From: Adiantum capillus-veneris
Taxonomy: Eukaryota; Streptophyta; Polypodiopsida; Polypodiales; Pteridaceae
DNA: 64,000 nucleotides
Assembly: GCA_014529385.2 (NCBI GenBank)
Contig: CM043953.1
Location: 114,855,549 to 114,919,548, forward strand
Direction: 5' to 3'
Shown here piece after piece: positions 11,038-22,267 of the stretch (the first letter of the stretch is position 1; each line of letters begins with the position of its first letter). The position numbers were made by a program, and so were the translations under genes. The notes below the pieces were generated by a model. It saw only the letters and a program-made list of their open reading frames with translations, did not search any database and was not told the origin of the DNA.

Positions 11038-11441
11038 TCTAACAACTTTTAGGTGTAAACTTTTTAGGTGTACTTTGGCACTTCAAGCCCTAGTTGCTAC
11101 TCCTCTTTACCCCTTTAGAAAAAGCACTCAAGCTACTGTACCCGCGGCTCGAATACCATTAATTGCAAGGAATAGAAGAGAGGGTCTTTCGACACCAAAA
11201 CAGCACCGGCTCCTGTCAAGCTTCTAATAGCTCAATAGTGGTTAAGCCGTAGGCAAGCCCCGTAGGACTCCACTATTAAGACCATAGCTCTCGACGGTGA
11301 TGCCCCGTTAACTGCACAAAGGCAGGCGCACTGCAAGGCTGAAAAATCCCTATTCTACTTACTCACAGGCAATTAATAATACCAACCATTTGTAGCTAGC
11401 TTGAGGACCTCCCTTCTTGAGCAAGAAAAGAGAAACCTTGA

Positions 11442-11453
11442 GCTCTGATACCA
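11442..11453 (-). promoter_or_regulatory. Primer-binding site of the gypsy element (initiator tRNA-Met)
   Basis: Minus-strand TGGTATCAGAGC one base inside the 5' LTR, complementary to the 3' end of initiator tRNA-Met, the usual primer for plant gypsy and copia elements. Confidence 0.9.
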
Positions 11454-11454
11454 A

Positions 11455-13046
11455 TGTAACATTTAATGGCCTAAAATCTTATGTGTAGCGGAAATTAGCA
11501 TGAACATAGTGAGCATTTCATTAGAGTTGATTCCTAATGAGAATTACAAGAGTGCTTGGGTGGAGAGAGCAACAAAAAGCATAACACCTAGTTAGATAGC
11601 ATCGACAATACTTTCAAAAGAGAGAGCAATTAAGCTATTGACAACAGTTGAGGACCGGATTTGCATGGAGCCGGTCCCCCCTCCAAAAGGCTTTGTATTA
11701 TGGTTTCTCCCATCAAGAGAGACATTGTACAATACAATTCTTTGTGTTCCTTCAAGACGAGCTAGTGCAATGAAGATGGAAGCTTCATACACCAAGCAAA
11801 ACACTTAATCAAACACAACTTGAATTATCCCCGTTCTCAGACCCAAGACCTCACACACCTTCGAAGATGGTGAGAGCTAGCAGGGTATGAGAGTAGATTG
11901 AGAGGAAAAAGAAGTATCTTACGAGAAAGAAGTACATCTCCTCACATAATCACTCATATTAGCATAGCTTAGCTTAGTAATTAGCTTGGTAGAGAAGATG
12001 AGCATGCATTGAAGCTTGGCTCTTGGTTGGATTTGCATCCACATGCCAAGAGAGTGTTGATGTAGGCTTCTATCTCACAAGCTTGGAGTAGGTGATGAGC
12101 TCTCCATTAAAGCTTGGGAGGAGATAGAGTATTTTTCCCTTCACACATGGTCAAGTGTGAGAGTGTGTGTGTCCATGCCAAGCAAAAATCAGCCCCCTCT
12201 CTCTCTTGGGCGAGCCCTAGCTGCTAAGTTAGGCTGGCTTTTGCCTCATTGGACCTCCCCAGGTCAAGCCAATAGGGATTAAGCAGCATAAGTGATAGCC
12301 TTCGGACATGTGTCCCCCTTTCCCCTTTTGTGAGAGCTTTAGATAATTAAATAATTAAACTAAACTCTCATTGGACCCCTTTGCCTCCCGGCCAATAGGA
12401 ATCAGGCAAGCCATGGGGCTCCTGAATGCTCATTGGACCCCTTGGGAGACTGCCCAATAGTCTTCTAGGACACTTAATTCTTATTGGTTTCTTTTATTAA
12501 ATGTTTTTAAATTAATTAAACTAGATTTACTCTAGCCTAATTCTCATTGGTCCACTTCAAGGGTCTTCCAATAGGAATTGGGCACACCTTGTGGGCATCT
12601 GGCCTAGGGAGCTGACATGTGTCCCTCATTCCCTTTGTGTAAAGGGAGCCTGTGTGTGTGTGTGTGGCTTTCTCTCTCATCCCCTAGCTTTGGGGCTCGC
12701 CCCCTCCCATGTAGGGATGTAGAAAGACTTTTTGGGGCACACACTAAGCATCCAATTTTCCCTAAGGTTGACCTTTGGACACAACCTTTGAATTTTGGAA
12801 CCTTAGCATTTTGGAAGTCTTAATGGGCTGAACCTTAGGGTCTTTTTAGCCCGTTATTTCACATGGCTCTTTTGCAGATGGCCCCCCCTTTGGATCCCTA
12901 TTTTCCCTCCTTTGGATCCCTACTGTGGCCGGTCTGCTAACTTAACCAATATTCTAGCTTTTTCTCCCTTGGCACTTCCCCACATTAAATGATCAGTTTA
13001 ATATGAGAAAATCATTTAGGAGAATTAGATATTGATTATTATGACA
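11455..13046 (-). repeat. 5' LTR of the gypsy element
   Basis: 1592 bp, same length and apparently the same sequence as 4146-5737. It should hold the element's promoter. The target duplication TGTCA follows at 13047-13051. Confidence 0.95.
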
Positions 13047-13051
13047 TGTCA

Positions 13052-13385
13052 TCCGCATACAAAATAAGGATCAGCCAACTGCCATCCTTAGCCTTCTTTG
13101 TATATAGACAGTGATCGAACTCACTACGTTTGTAGCCTTGAGAAAGCATAAACTTGTGGAATATATGGTACCATGCCCTCGGTGATTGTTTTAAGCCATA
13201 AAGACTCTTTAACAACTGGCATACCCAATCTTCCTTGCCTTTCTCAACAAACCCTTCTGGCTGCTGCATGTAAATTTCCACATCTAAATCACCATGCAAG
13301 AACGCTGTCTTGACATCCATTTGGTGCAACACCAAATCTAATATGGCAACCAATGCAAGAAAGCATCTCAATGTAGTCATCTTGA
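13052..13385 (-). pseudogene. Copia copy 1: N-terminal RT segment, ending at the YADD box
   Basis: Shows QMDVKTAFLHGDLDVEIYMQ, GLKQSPRAWY and LILILYADDM, the copia RT core. The frame is cut after YADDM by the gypsy LTR. Upstream it is joined abnormally to the integrase: compared with the second copy (53368-53980), about 610 nt of the integrase-RT linker and the start of RT are missing near 13385. Confidence 0.92.
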
Positions 13386-14150
13386 CCACCGGAGAGAAGA
13401 TATGCCTCAAGTTTGTTCCTAAATTCCTTTGGAACGTGAGTATATGCCTCACAGCCAAAGACTCTAAGATGCTTGTATGAGGGCATTTTGCCTGACCATA
13501 CCATCTCTGGCACTGAATCCTTCTGCAAAAACTTGCTAGGAGATCTATTTACAAGATGAACAGCTGTTGATACAGCTTCAGCCCAAAACCCATTTGGCAG
13601 CTGTGCATTAGACAACATACTTCTGAACTTCTCTTCTATGGTCCTATTCATCCTCTCAGCAACACCATTTTGAGGAGGATTGTAAGGAGCAGTAAGTTCA
13701 CGTTTTATACCTTTTGACTCACAAAAGTCCTGAAAGGCCTTTGAAACATACTCTCCACCATTGTCAGTGCGTAAGCATTTAAGCTTCTTGCCACTCTGAT
13801 TCTCCACAAGTGTCACAACACTAAACGCTTCATCCTTGTGCTTGAGAAAGTAAACCCATACTTTCCTCGAGTAATCATCTATAAATGTCATAAAGTAAGA
13901 AGCTCCCCCTAGAGATAGGTTAGGCATAGGTCCACACAAATCACTATGAACAAGTGCCAACTGTGTATCTCTTCTACTGCTTCTATGCTTATGTGGATGC
14001 TGTGTTTGCTTACCATACAGAAAATGTTCACAAAATTCAAAATCATTAAATGAAAAGCCAGGCAAATAACCAGAACGAGACAAGATTTCCATTCCCTTCT
14101 TGGACATATGTCCTAACCGGCTATGTTACAAAGAAACGCTCGGCTGCTCG
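13386..14150 (-). pseudogene. Copia copy 1: integrase segment
   Basis: Contains HSRLGHMS (zinc-binding start, about 14125), CEHFLYGKQ, HSDLCGPM, FIDDYSRKVWV, LRTDNGGEYVS and NPPQNGVAERMNRT, the D...D...E core of a copia integrase. A stop codon lies just before HSRLGH, and the C-terminal part is lost in the 0.6-kb deletion. Compared with copy 2 a short stretch is missing around the FKTF residues near 13810. Confidence 0.9.
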
Positions 14151-14203
14151 GTTACATTGATTACATTTTTAGAGACATTTGATACATAAATCATGTAAAG
14201 TCC

Positions 14204-15103
14204 TCAAGACTTTACTCCATGTGCTACTGTCATAGAACCCTTGGATATCTTCCACATGTTCTGTCCAAAAGTGGTGACGTAGCCAGCATCATCAAGTAAA
14301 CCTGTGCTGATCAAGCTCTTTGTAATTGCGGGAACATGTCTCACATTCTTCAGCGTGAAAGAAGAGCCATTGTGAAACTTCAATTGAACATCTCCAACAC
14401 CTAAGATCTCACATGTCTGCCCATTGCCTAGCCGAACATGATCTTTAGTGGTCACATAAGAGGTAAACCACTCCTTGTTTGGAGACACATGAAGTGATGC
14501 GCCTGAGTCTATAATCCATTCACTCAGTGCATTTCCATCAGATGTTGTAAGAAGAGCTGAGTCCATTGTATTCTTCAAGAAGTAGATGTCTCCTGACACT
14601 AGACTGTCATCCTCTGCAACAGTGTTTGTCACATTTATTTCTTGAATCTTCACTGAGGACGTGTTCTTCTCACCATGGTCTTCAGCTTTCTCTTTGCCTT
14701 TTTCTGCTTTCCATTCTCTGCAGTCTCTTTTCATGTGACCCTTCTTGCCACGAGACTGATTCCTCTTTCCACCTTTGTACTTTTCTTTGGTCCTTCCCTT
14801 GACAACTAAGGGTGTTCCTTTGCCTTTGTCCATTGTCTTTCTATTGGTTTCTTCAGTAAGCAGACTTCCTTCTACACCTGCTATGTTCAAACCATCTGGA
14901 GGTGCAGAATTACTCAAAGCTGTGCGAAAAGTGTCCCAACTTTCCGACAATGTGATCAACAAGAACATAGCTCTAATAGGTTCATCAAACTTGACACCTT
15001 GAGCTGACAACTGACTATAGATTGTGTTGAATTCATTCAGATGATTGGACATAGGTGTCCCTTCTTTCATCTTCAAGTCAACAAGCTTCTTAAGCCAGTA
15101 TAC
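14204..15103 (-). pseudogene. Copia copy 1: Gag C-terminal part and protease
   Basis: Begins in gag (KMKEGTPMSNHLNEFN), passes a lysine-rich basic region and a nucleocapsid knuckle reduced to GKKGHMKRDC, in which the first two cysteines are absent, and reaches the protease with WIIDSGASLHVS (catalytic Asp near 14510). It is in frame with the upstream gag piece and separated from it by one TAG at 15102-15104. Confidence 0.88.
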
Positions 15104-15412
15104 CTATGAAGTTGCACTCTGCTTCTCATAAAGATCACTCAGCTTTAACCATGCTTGATAAGCCGACATCTCGTCTACTACATTGAAGTAAACGCTTTCT
15201 GCCAAAGTCAGCATAATGGTAGAAAGTGCCAATTCATCCATTTCGCTCCATTCATCTTTGTCCATATCTTCTGGTTTTATCCCCTTGAGCTTTATAGGTT
15301 TTATCTGCTTCTTTTGTACCAACACGTGCCAAATCTGCTTCTTCCACAATGGAAAATTGGTTCCATCCAGCTTCTTGATATTGTAAAGAGCAGTGTTCTG
15401 TGATCCAGCCAT
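15104..15412 (-). pseudogene. Copia copy 1: Gag N terminus
   Basis: MAGSQNTALYNIKKLDGTNF followed by PLWKKQIWHVLVQKK is the typical opening of a copia Gag (LDGTNFPLWK). 102 codons, then an in-frame TAG, after which gag continues in the same frame. The start at 15412 is the first Met after the leader. Confidence 0.9.
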
Positions 15413-16455
15413 AGCTACGCTTCACAGTAGTTTACTTTTCTTGGAAAAATTCGGCAGAGTTTCCCCTGTAAACTGACCTCTGAACCAATATCAACCTGTC
15501 AAATGAACCAAGAAAGCTTCAGATTCTGCAGAAATTTTGGCAGAGTCTCCTAATTTGTAAAATGGCTCTGGTGTACTAGAAACAGACCAAAAAACATCTC
15601 AAAAAACCACTGTCTCTCTAACACTGTAAGCTGTGGGTAAACCTGTCCTGCACCTGTACTGTCTCTGACTGTCCTGTCACTGTCCTGTAAGCATAGACTG
15701 CGACAATGCCTCGACGACAATAAAGCAAAGATGCAATCCCAACTGTCTAACTCACAGTCAATACATCGTAGCTGCCTATCTAAGGGTGCTCGAGGGATCG
15801 CTCCAAGACCTGTATCACCGAAAGGATCTCAACATTCGACAATCCCCCAGCTCAATAAAACCTCACTCGACCCTCAACAAAGGCTGCAGTAAATCTGACA
15901 GTACATAGACTTCCCACAAAGTCATACATCCACAAATTTTCCACTGTATGCTGTAACCGCTGCGGCGGTTGTTTGTTGCGTGACTCACAGCCAACAAACC
16001 CTCAACAGACATACATCATCTCTGACAATACATCCCATGTGGAAGTACTTGCAATGTCAGGATGAAATCTGGAATATCAAGCAGCAAACACAAGCTACCT
16101 GATGAACTAGTGGATGTCGCCTACAGTCTGTGTGTAGATGCGTCCGTGTTGTATATGACACGCCTCCAAGAACTGTGAGCCGTCCTTCGATGTGTAAACA
16201 GCCACAAATCAACACTCTGGGAGTGTCGATATCCTAAGCACCTGCAGTCGTAGGCCGAAAACCCCAAATTTGCAGAGTCGGATCTGCACCCGCCGAGACC
16301 ACGTAGTCAAAAATGGTATGCGCAGACCTTTGTCGAAGCCGAACGGTGGCCGAGATGACCTCAGAATTTCACCTGTGTCTTCGCCTGTCGAATTTCACTC
16401 CAATATGAGCTGGTGACTCTAGCCTCCTGCAGTGCTGCCCTGAGCTTCGATCTGA
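15413..16455 (-). other. Long untranslated leader of copia copy 1
   Basis: About 1.04 kb lies between the primer-binding site and the gag start without a recognisable coding block. This is long for a copia leader in a 4.85-kb element. The second copy has lost the region, so no within-window comparison is possible. Confidence 0.6.
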
Positions 16456-16467
16456 GCTCTGATACCA
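16456..16467 (-). promoter_or_regulatory. Primer-binding site of copia copy 1 (initiator tRNA-Met)
   Basis: Minus-strand TGGTATCAGAGC, two bases inside the 5' LTR. The same 12-mer is used by the nested gypsy element. Confidence 0.9.
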
Positions 16468-16469
16468 GT

Positions 16470-16661
16470 TGAAGGAGTACGAGCGGAAGTGCGACGCGAG
16501 AGAGAGTGCGAGAAGAAGAGCACGACGATATGGTGAACTCGCTCTACTGTAAGGTGTAGAGCATAGTGAGTTCTTATTAGGTTTCTACAAAAGAATACGT
16601 GTACATACCTGGCGGCCCGCCCACTTACCTGGGCCTCCACATTGGGCTTTATACCCCAACA
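16470..16661 (-). repeat. 5' LTR of copia copy 1
   Basis: 192 bp, TG...CA, about seven differences from 2910-3101. The target duplication ATAAC follows at 16662-16666. Confidence 0.93.
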
Positions 16662-16666
16662 ATAAC

Positions 16667-18279
16667 AACTTCACGGGGGCATATGTCCTAGTTTTGGGGG
16701 TTCGTCACGTTATTGACACCCTTCTACCCTATTGAGGGATCATGTTTGATGTGCGTTTGTTTTTGCAGGTGTTGCATGACTGATGTTTGCTTTTGCGTTT
16801 GGCAGTTCGTTGTCTGTCAAGCCTCGCATTAGTAGAGTCTTGACTAGGGTGCACTATGTTTTGTCAAGAGATGAACTCTTTCCATGGGTCTCAGATTGGT
16901 ATGTGCTCTGCGGTTCTCTGCAGTCGATTGCGAGTGCTAGTTTTGTTTTGTTTTGGGGTTTGTTTCTTGGTATGTTGGGAGTGTTGGCTTCCTTTTTTTG
17001 CTGGTTTGTTTTGCTTGACGCGTTTGATCATAGAGTAGATGTTTAGAGCATGACGTTCTTTGTATTATGTGTACGCAAGCCCCGAGGTTCACTATTATTT
17101 CAACATCTGAACATGGTAATTTGATCATTGGATCAGTTCAATGCAATAGTCTTTTTGGTGGCCGTTTTGCTCTGTGGTTGTGGTTGTGCTTTAAAGTGTT
17201 TCCGCTACCCATATGAAAATGATGCACCATTGATTGTTTTTTGCAGGATTACAGCAATTGACCACCAATAGTATGTATGTGATTGTACATTGTAATTGAC
17301 TTGTTAGTGTCTTCTTTTTAATGAAAGTTATGTCTTTTACGTTATGTATTTTTGACAAGCCTTTGTATTTGAGGTTGCATGGATGTGAATGCTCCTCTCT
17401 ATATAGATGGAGGCTGCATGGATACCCATGCGGCTATTGAATGGGAGAGTAATGTAGTAACCTTTGTTTATATTGTGATTTGAACAAAATTAGTTGTATC
17501 GTGTGAGTGGTGATGATCAACATACCTCCATTCAGGACCTAATTCCTATAAGGAGATTTGTTATCTAAACTTGAGTCTGGAAATGAGAAGTACAGTAGGG
17601 GTTTAATACTTAGCTAGTTTACTTTATTGCAAGAATTTGTTAAAACTATATCTATTACTTGGGCATTTAAGTTTGCCTTACTATTCCTTTACATCATTAT
17701 TATTCTGACGTTAATCTATTCTATCTTGCTTATTTGTAGTGTTGATTAAAATTTTTGTTGATCTTACTTATCTTGGCGAATAATTTTGATTTGCACGGTG
17801 CATTATGTGTTTCTTGAATGATATAAAATTTCAAGAGATGATTTAATGGTGCTTAGATGTGTTACAAAACATGTCGGTTCACATTTTATGATTCGATAAA
17901 TTAAATTTATGTTCCAGTACATAATTGCTATTGATTGTAAGTTAAATTGTCACTTTGTACGAGAGTTGTGATCTTGAAAAGGTGAAAAAAGGATTTTCAC
18001 TCCTGTAAAGTTTTTGTCTTGCCTTTTGTGCCACCTAACCACCTCAAAAAAAGTTAAATGTATTTATTATTCCAAACGTGAACCCTAATCTTACCTTTTA
18101 TTCTCTCTCTAGTAATCCTATATATCCATCTCTCTCTTTTACACATTTATGCACGATCTCTAGATACTTCTTTAGCTCTAAAAGTATAGTGCAACACAGT
18201 TTGTCTCAAGGTAGCAATCTCTGTTTGTCTAGTTGTGTGCTTGGTTGTGCTTGGCAACAGTCGGTTATCTATAAGTGAT
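16667..18279. other. Unannotated AT-rich stretch before the Helitron genes
   Basis: No protein similarity recognised. It probably includes the 5' end of the Helitron and promoter sequence of its first gene, but I could not place a Helitron 5' terminus. Confidence 0.35.
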
Positions 18280-20031
18280 ATGGACCATCCAATGGAAGGT
18301 CAGTAATTATTTGAGCTATGTTTGGATTGAGCTACTTAGCTAGAGCTTGCTTGAGATTTTCTTTTGTGTAGATGTTTTCATCGACAATTAGTTTCCATTT
18401 GTCAATGCTCAGAATATTGGTTTAAAGCCTTCTTTTGCAGCAACTCTTAAGGGTGCATAATGTAAAACTATTGGTGATGTTACACCTTCCAAAATAACAA
18501 GATCATTTGAACACTCTCCCTTAACGAAGAAATTAAGTCTCAAAGTAAAAGTTAACAAGTCTTCATCTCTTGCCATAAAGAGAGCTCTTCAAATTGTTAG
18601 AGGTGAATCTTTCTCTTTGCAATTCTTTCTTGAGGTTGCTCATTGTCTTACTATTTTGTGTGTTTGTTAAGGTAGAACTCCTACTTGTCTAGAAAAATGT
18701 GCATGTTCCTTCTCTCTCAATGAAGGAAAAGGTGTTTGCAATGAAGAGCCAATTGTTGGTAGTTTCACCTCACAGCTGGCGTTAACCCCTGCTTTGAGAG
18801 TTTCAACCATTTCTAACTAAAACTTTAGGTTTGGTTTAAAGGGCAATGTACTTTGCAAGTATGGCACTTACAAAACACCCAAGTCAAACTACGGTAGATA
18901 TATGCATGCGGACTTGCTTGACAGAGAGTCACGCCACATAGTAACCTTTGTTGTGATTAAAATTTACCTCTCAAAGTTTGTCAAAGCTTTCTGCGTTGAG
19001 GATTATGTGCGTGTTAAAGGAGCTTGTGTTAAGAGGGTGATTGGAAAAGATGATGGAGCTTGTCTATGGTTTTGTATGCTAATGCAATCACCTCGGTTAT
19101 AAAAGCTAAACCATTTGATTGTTTCTTTTAACTCTACCATGAACAAACGATAAAAGACTTGCTTTCTCAAGGTGTAAACACTGCTGAATTTGTGTCAACA
19201 ATTGCATTTATCGTCGTGAAGATAGAAAACGCCACCAAGATTGATGGTACCCCTAGTTATTGCCTAACTATAGCAGATGGTCCCTCCACAAGTGATCGTG
19301 CAAGCGTGAGTATTTTTTAGAGTTGTTTGTTATTGGGTTTTTTGGTTTGCTTTCTTAACAACTTATTCTTGAAGGCAGCTTTTATTTTTTCCCACTTGAC
19401 GAGAAGTCATGGTTGCTGAAGTCAAAACAAAAGGCTCTTTTTCATGTGTTGCATGCAACATTAACATCTTCAAGCAATTGTCTAGCACCCTCAGTGTTGT
19501 AGATGCAACAATCTTGTGTCCATTGCCTCCTTCTTTATCAACCGTGTTTCAAGACTACTTACATAAACAAGTTTCAAACCTTGCCTTTGGAAAAAAGGTG
19601 ATTGCTTTGTTGTTTTAGGTATCCCTTGTCTTTCACGAGTGCTTATTTTTGTTGGTTTATCTTTTAGGTCTTTGGAACTTTTGGAGATTGCAAGTGTGAA
19701 TAGTTTGGATGTGGGGTACTCTTGCAATGGGTGTGGCAGCTCCAATGTGAGTCGCCAAGCAAAAAATTCTTTTGGCTATACTTGTGGTAAGAAAACCAAA
19801 ATTTTTAAGCATTTTGTGGTTCCTTCAAAGACCTACCCTCAAGATGAAGAAGTTGTGGCTATGACTTTGCAAGGCAGTTTTGTCAATTCTATCCTCGGTT
19901 TATGTCAACCTTTTCAACATCTCTTTGACCATAATTTGGTGGAGCTAAAATCTTCTCTCCTTAATTTGAAGAAGGCTGGTTTGTTCACTATTAACCAAAG
20001 TGGCCAAGTCACTGCATTCCAAGCTGCATAA
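18280..20031 (+). pseudogene. RPA-like single-strand DNA-binding protein remnant of the Helitron
   Basis: Plant Helitrons often encode an RPA70-like protein beside the Rep-helicase. Here 18830-19095 encodes an OB-fold-like stretch (FGLKGNVLCKYGTYKT, YMHADLLDRESRHIV), and 19639-20028 encodes a C-x2-C segment (YSCNGCGSSNV) followed by KKTKIFKHFVV, resembling the zinc-ribbon/OB-fold end of RPA. The pieces are spread over at least three frames with possible introns (donor near 18301, acceptor near 18371) and several stops. Assignment rests on position plus pattern, so it is moderate. Confidence 0.5.
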
Positions 20032-20052
20032 ACCTTTTTTATTTTGTTAAAC

Positions 20053-20120
20053 TTTTTGAGCTATGATGAGTAAACATAGTCTATGTTTAGACGACAAAAC
20101 ATAGTCTATGTTAAGACGAC
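20053..20120. repeat. Short tandem repeat (about 27 bp x 2)
   Basis: Two adjacent copies of a unit containing ACATAGTCTATGTTWAGACG, each with the palindromic core CATAGTCTATG, between the RPA-like piece and the Rep-helicase gene. Confidence 0.6.
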
Positions 20121-20520
20121 AAAAAATTCTAGATTTTGAATGTAACTTTCCTAATAAGAAAGATGTTTTGCAAAGCCTTTTACACACTTTCAAATTGCAA
20201 ATCTCTCTTGATTGTCTTGAGTGTAGAATTTTTTGGTTTTGGATGATATTGCATCAAAACATGTGAATACTTTCAAAGTATGGATTAAACCATGGTTTGC
20301 TGATGTTAAATCTATGTCCATAAACAAAAGAGATTTCCTTTTGTTGTTGTTGAATAGTCACCAAACGTCTTTTATGTTAAATGTTGATCTGGTGGCTAAG
20401 GTTTATCAGTTATTGGGTGTGGTATGTGAAGTATAATTCTTTCAAGGCAACTCTTTAGCCCAACGTTCTACTTTTGGCACACTTAAACAAAATAGTTCTT
20501 CCACTTATCCTAGGCTTGTT

Positions 20521-21429
20521 GTGTTGAATAATGAAAATGAATTTTTGTGTCTCCCTGTGTTGTTTGAGTCCCTTAAACATGCGCGGTGTGTATGGAGTAA
20601 AGAGGCCACAATGTACTTAGCCACACTCACAAAGAAACATGATATTGGTGTGCATCAACTTGCATTAATGTTCTTGGAGTTGTACCCTAGTTTGATCTAT
20701 CTCAAACGAGTCAAAGCAAAACTTTACAACATGTCAAAAAAATCACCTCTTCATCCGATAGACTCAATTGTTTCCTCTTATCAATACTCATTGTATGAAA
20801 AAATGGTTAAAGATGTGCCTGCCTTTCCATGTGCTTCATGTGACTCTTTGATTTTTTGTCAAAGCTTGCATAGCATGTCTAAAACAAAACTTGTCTTTCT
20901 AAACAAAATAAGATCCCCACCCACACAAAACACTGCCTTATTTCAAGTGTGTTATTCACCATTGAAGAAGTATCGAGAACCATTATTTTGCTCTGAAACA
21001 CACATGTATTTTGCCTCAAAAATACCAAAAGTAGAAACATTGAATGCAGTACAAAGTCGGCTTGTGTCTTTGCATACACCCCTCGCACATATTCAAGAAC
21101 TCAACTTTGAAGGTCAACTTGGGTTGCATGGAAGCATCGTGAACGTTATGTCAGATTTATCTCAAATAAAAAAATTATTGCCACGTTTTTACTCCGAGCA
21201 AGAATCTTTGTTAATCGAGATTAAACGCAAGCTTGAATATGACCATGCATACCTTAGTGGCATTATGCATCCAAGCATTGTTGTGCAAGGGCTACAAGAC
21301 CTTTTCCACACACCGTTGTATGTTGAGCTCAGCGCAACAATTAATACATCTTGGATCTTGACTTTTGCAATCCATCCCAACCTTGCATACACGCCACAAC
21401 AAAATGCCTTGGAAGAAGAAGTGAAGTAA
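20521..21429 (+). pseudogene. Helitron Rep-helicase: N-terminal region (DUF6570-like)
   Basis: 302 codons open. After a C-x2-C pair (FPCASCDSLIFC) come ETHMYFASKIPKVETLNAVQ, LGLHGSIVNVMSDL, KKLLPRF and IKRKLEYDHAY, which follow the order of the conserved region upstream of the Rep nuclease in Helitron proteins (LNxLE, GxxGSVVNVP, LPR, KRKLxYKGxY, ALxxL, NPLY). The true start is probably further upstream (20233 onward looks coding but is out of frame). Confidence 0.85.
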
Positions 21430-22267
21430 AGCCCCTTGTGAAGGAAATAGTACTCTAAGTGTTTTTTGACGACAAATTTTGGAAAGAGTTATCATTCCCA
21501 ACATTGTTTTTTGGTCAAAAGAGACAATACCATTCATTAGCAATGAAACAATACGAAAAGGGGAGCTAAAGCATGTTGAAAGGAGGTTTGCAAGCAACAT
21601 TGAACATGTTATTTCAAGACAGTGAAGATCATTATTGGCAAAGTGCTTGGTTTGATATGGGTGCAATTAGGGAAGGGGAAACTTCAAGGCAAGTGCTTAC
21701 AAGCAAAAGATGTCAAAACAAGTACAAACATTGAACAAATGCTCACATCTCAATTAGGGTATCGCAATTTTGAAACATTGTGCACATCTAGTACAAAGAA
21801 AACTTAAATAAAATGTGTTTGCAATGATTTGACAATCGGGGTAACCGACTCTCTTTGTTACTTTTTCATGTGCGGAGCAAAGATAGAAACCTTTGAAACA
21901 ATACCTGCGTATACTCAACCCTCACATTAAAGGAGTAGACTACACCAATGAATCTTCTTTTACTCAAGCCCTTGTGCGCTCTGACCTATCACAAGAGCAT
22001 GATATTATGTGCACAGATTTTGAGCAGTCAAGAAAGAGTTGAAGCGTAACAACACCATTATTGGCACATTATTAAATTGCTTCTTTGTGACTGAATTTCA
22101 AAATAGAAGTAGTCAACATGATCATGGATTGTTGTGAATAAGATGCACCATTGTTTGGCATTGCATCAGATGAAGAAGTGATACAATTTATTGACAATCA
22201 TATCACCACAAACAAAGATGGCTAAATGAGTCTCTTAAGGATGTGCAAACTCACCACCATCGTAAGA
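21430..22267 (+). pseudogene. Helitron HUH Rep nuclease remnant
   Basis: Mostly degenerate. Near 22085-22130 the plus strand reads TEFQNRSSQHDHGLL, the metal-binding HUH motif of the Helitron rolling-circle nuclease, and near 22225-22260 it reads SLKDVQTHHHRK, the next conserved block. Frames change and stops lie in between. The segment ends at the duplication CGTAAGA (22261-22267), where the 2.1-kb element is inserted. Confidence 0.8.

Larger units (their letters stand above)
4146..13046 (-). mobile_element. Ty3/gypsy LTR retrotransposon, complete and very young, nested in copia copy 1
   Basis: 8901 bp, flanked by the 5-bp duplication TGTCA (4141-4145, 13047-13051). The two LTRs are each 1592 bp and looked identical wherever I compared them, implying a very recent insertion. 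PBS for initiator tRNA-Met at 11442-11453; polypurine tract beside the left LTR (minus AAGAGAGAGGTAA). One long frame carries gag, protease, RT, RNase H and integrase, and a second frame carries the integrase C terminus with a chromodomain-like end, so it belongs with the plant chromoviruses. It inserted directly after the codons for the copia RT active site (YADD). Confidence 0.95.
2910..16661 (-). mobile_element. Ty1/copia LTR retrotransposon (copy 1), 4.85 kb when the nested element is removed
   Basis: Two 192-bp LTRs (2910-3101 and 16470-16661) begin TG and end CA and are flanked by the 5-bp duplication ATAAC (2905-2909, 16662-16666). Inside the right LTR lies a primer-binding site matching initiator tRNA-Met (16456-16467). 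A polypurine tract abuts the left LTR. The minus-strand order is gag, protease, integrase, RT, RNase H, as in Ty1/copia. The two LTRs differ at about seven positions, so this copy is clearly older than the gypsy element inside it. It cannot encode an intact polyprotein: it has in-frame stops, a deletion of about 0.6 kb between integrase and RT, and the 8.9-kb insertion. Confidence 0.95.

Noticed and set aside
11461-13046. Independent gene family in the region duplicated at 4146-5737
   Set aside because: The TG/CA ends, TSD, primer-binding site and polypurine tract show that these are LTRs.
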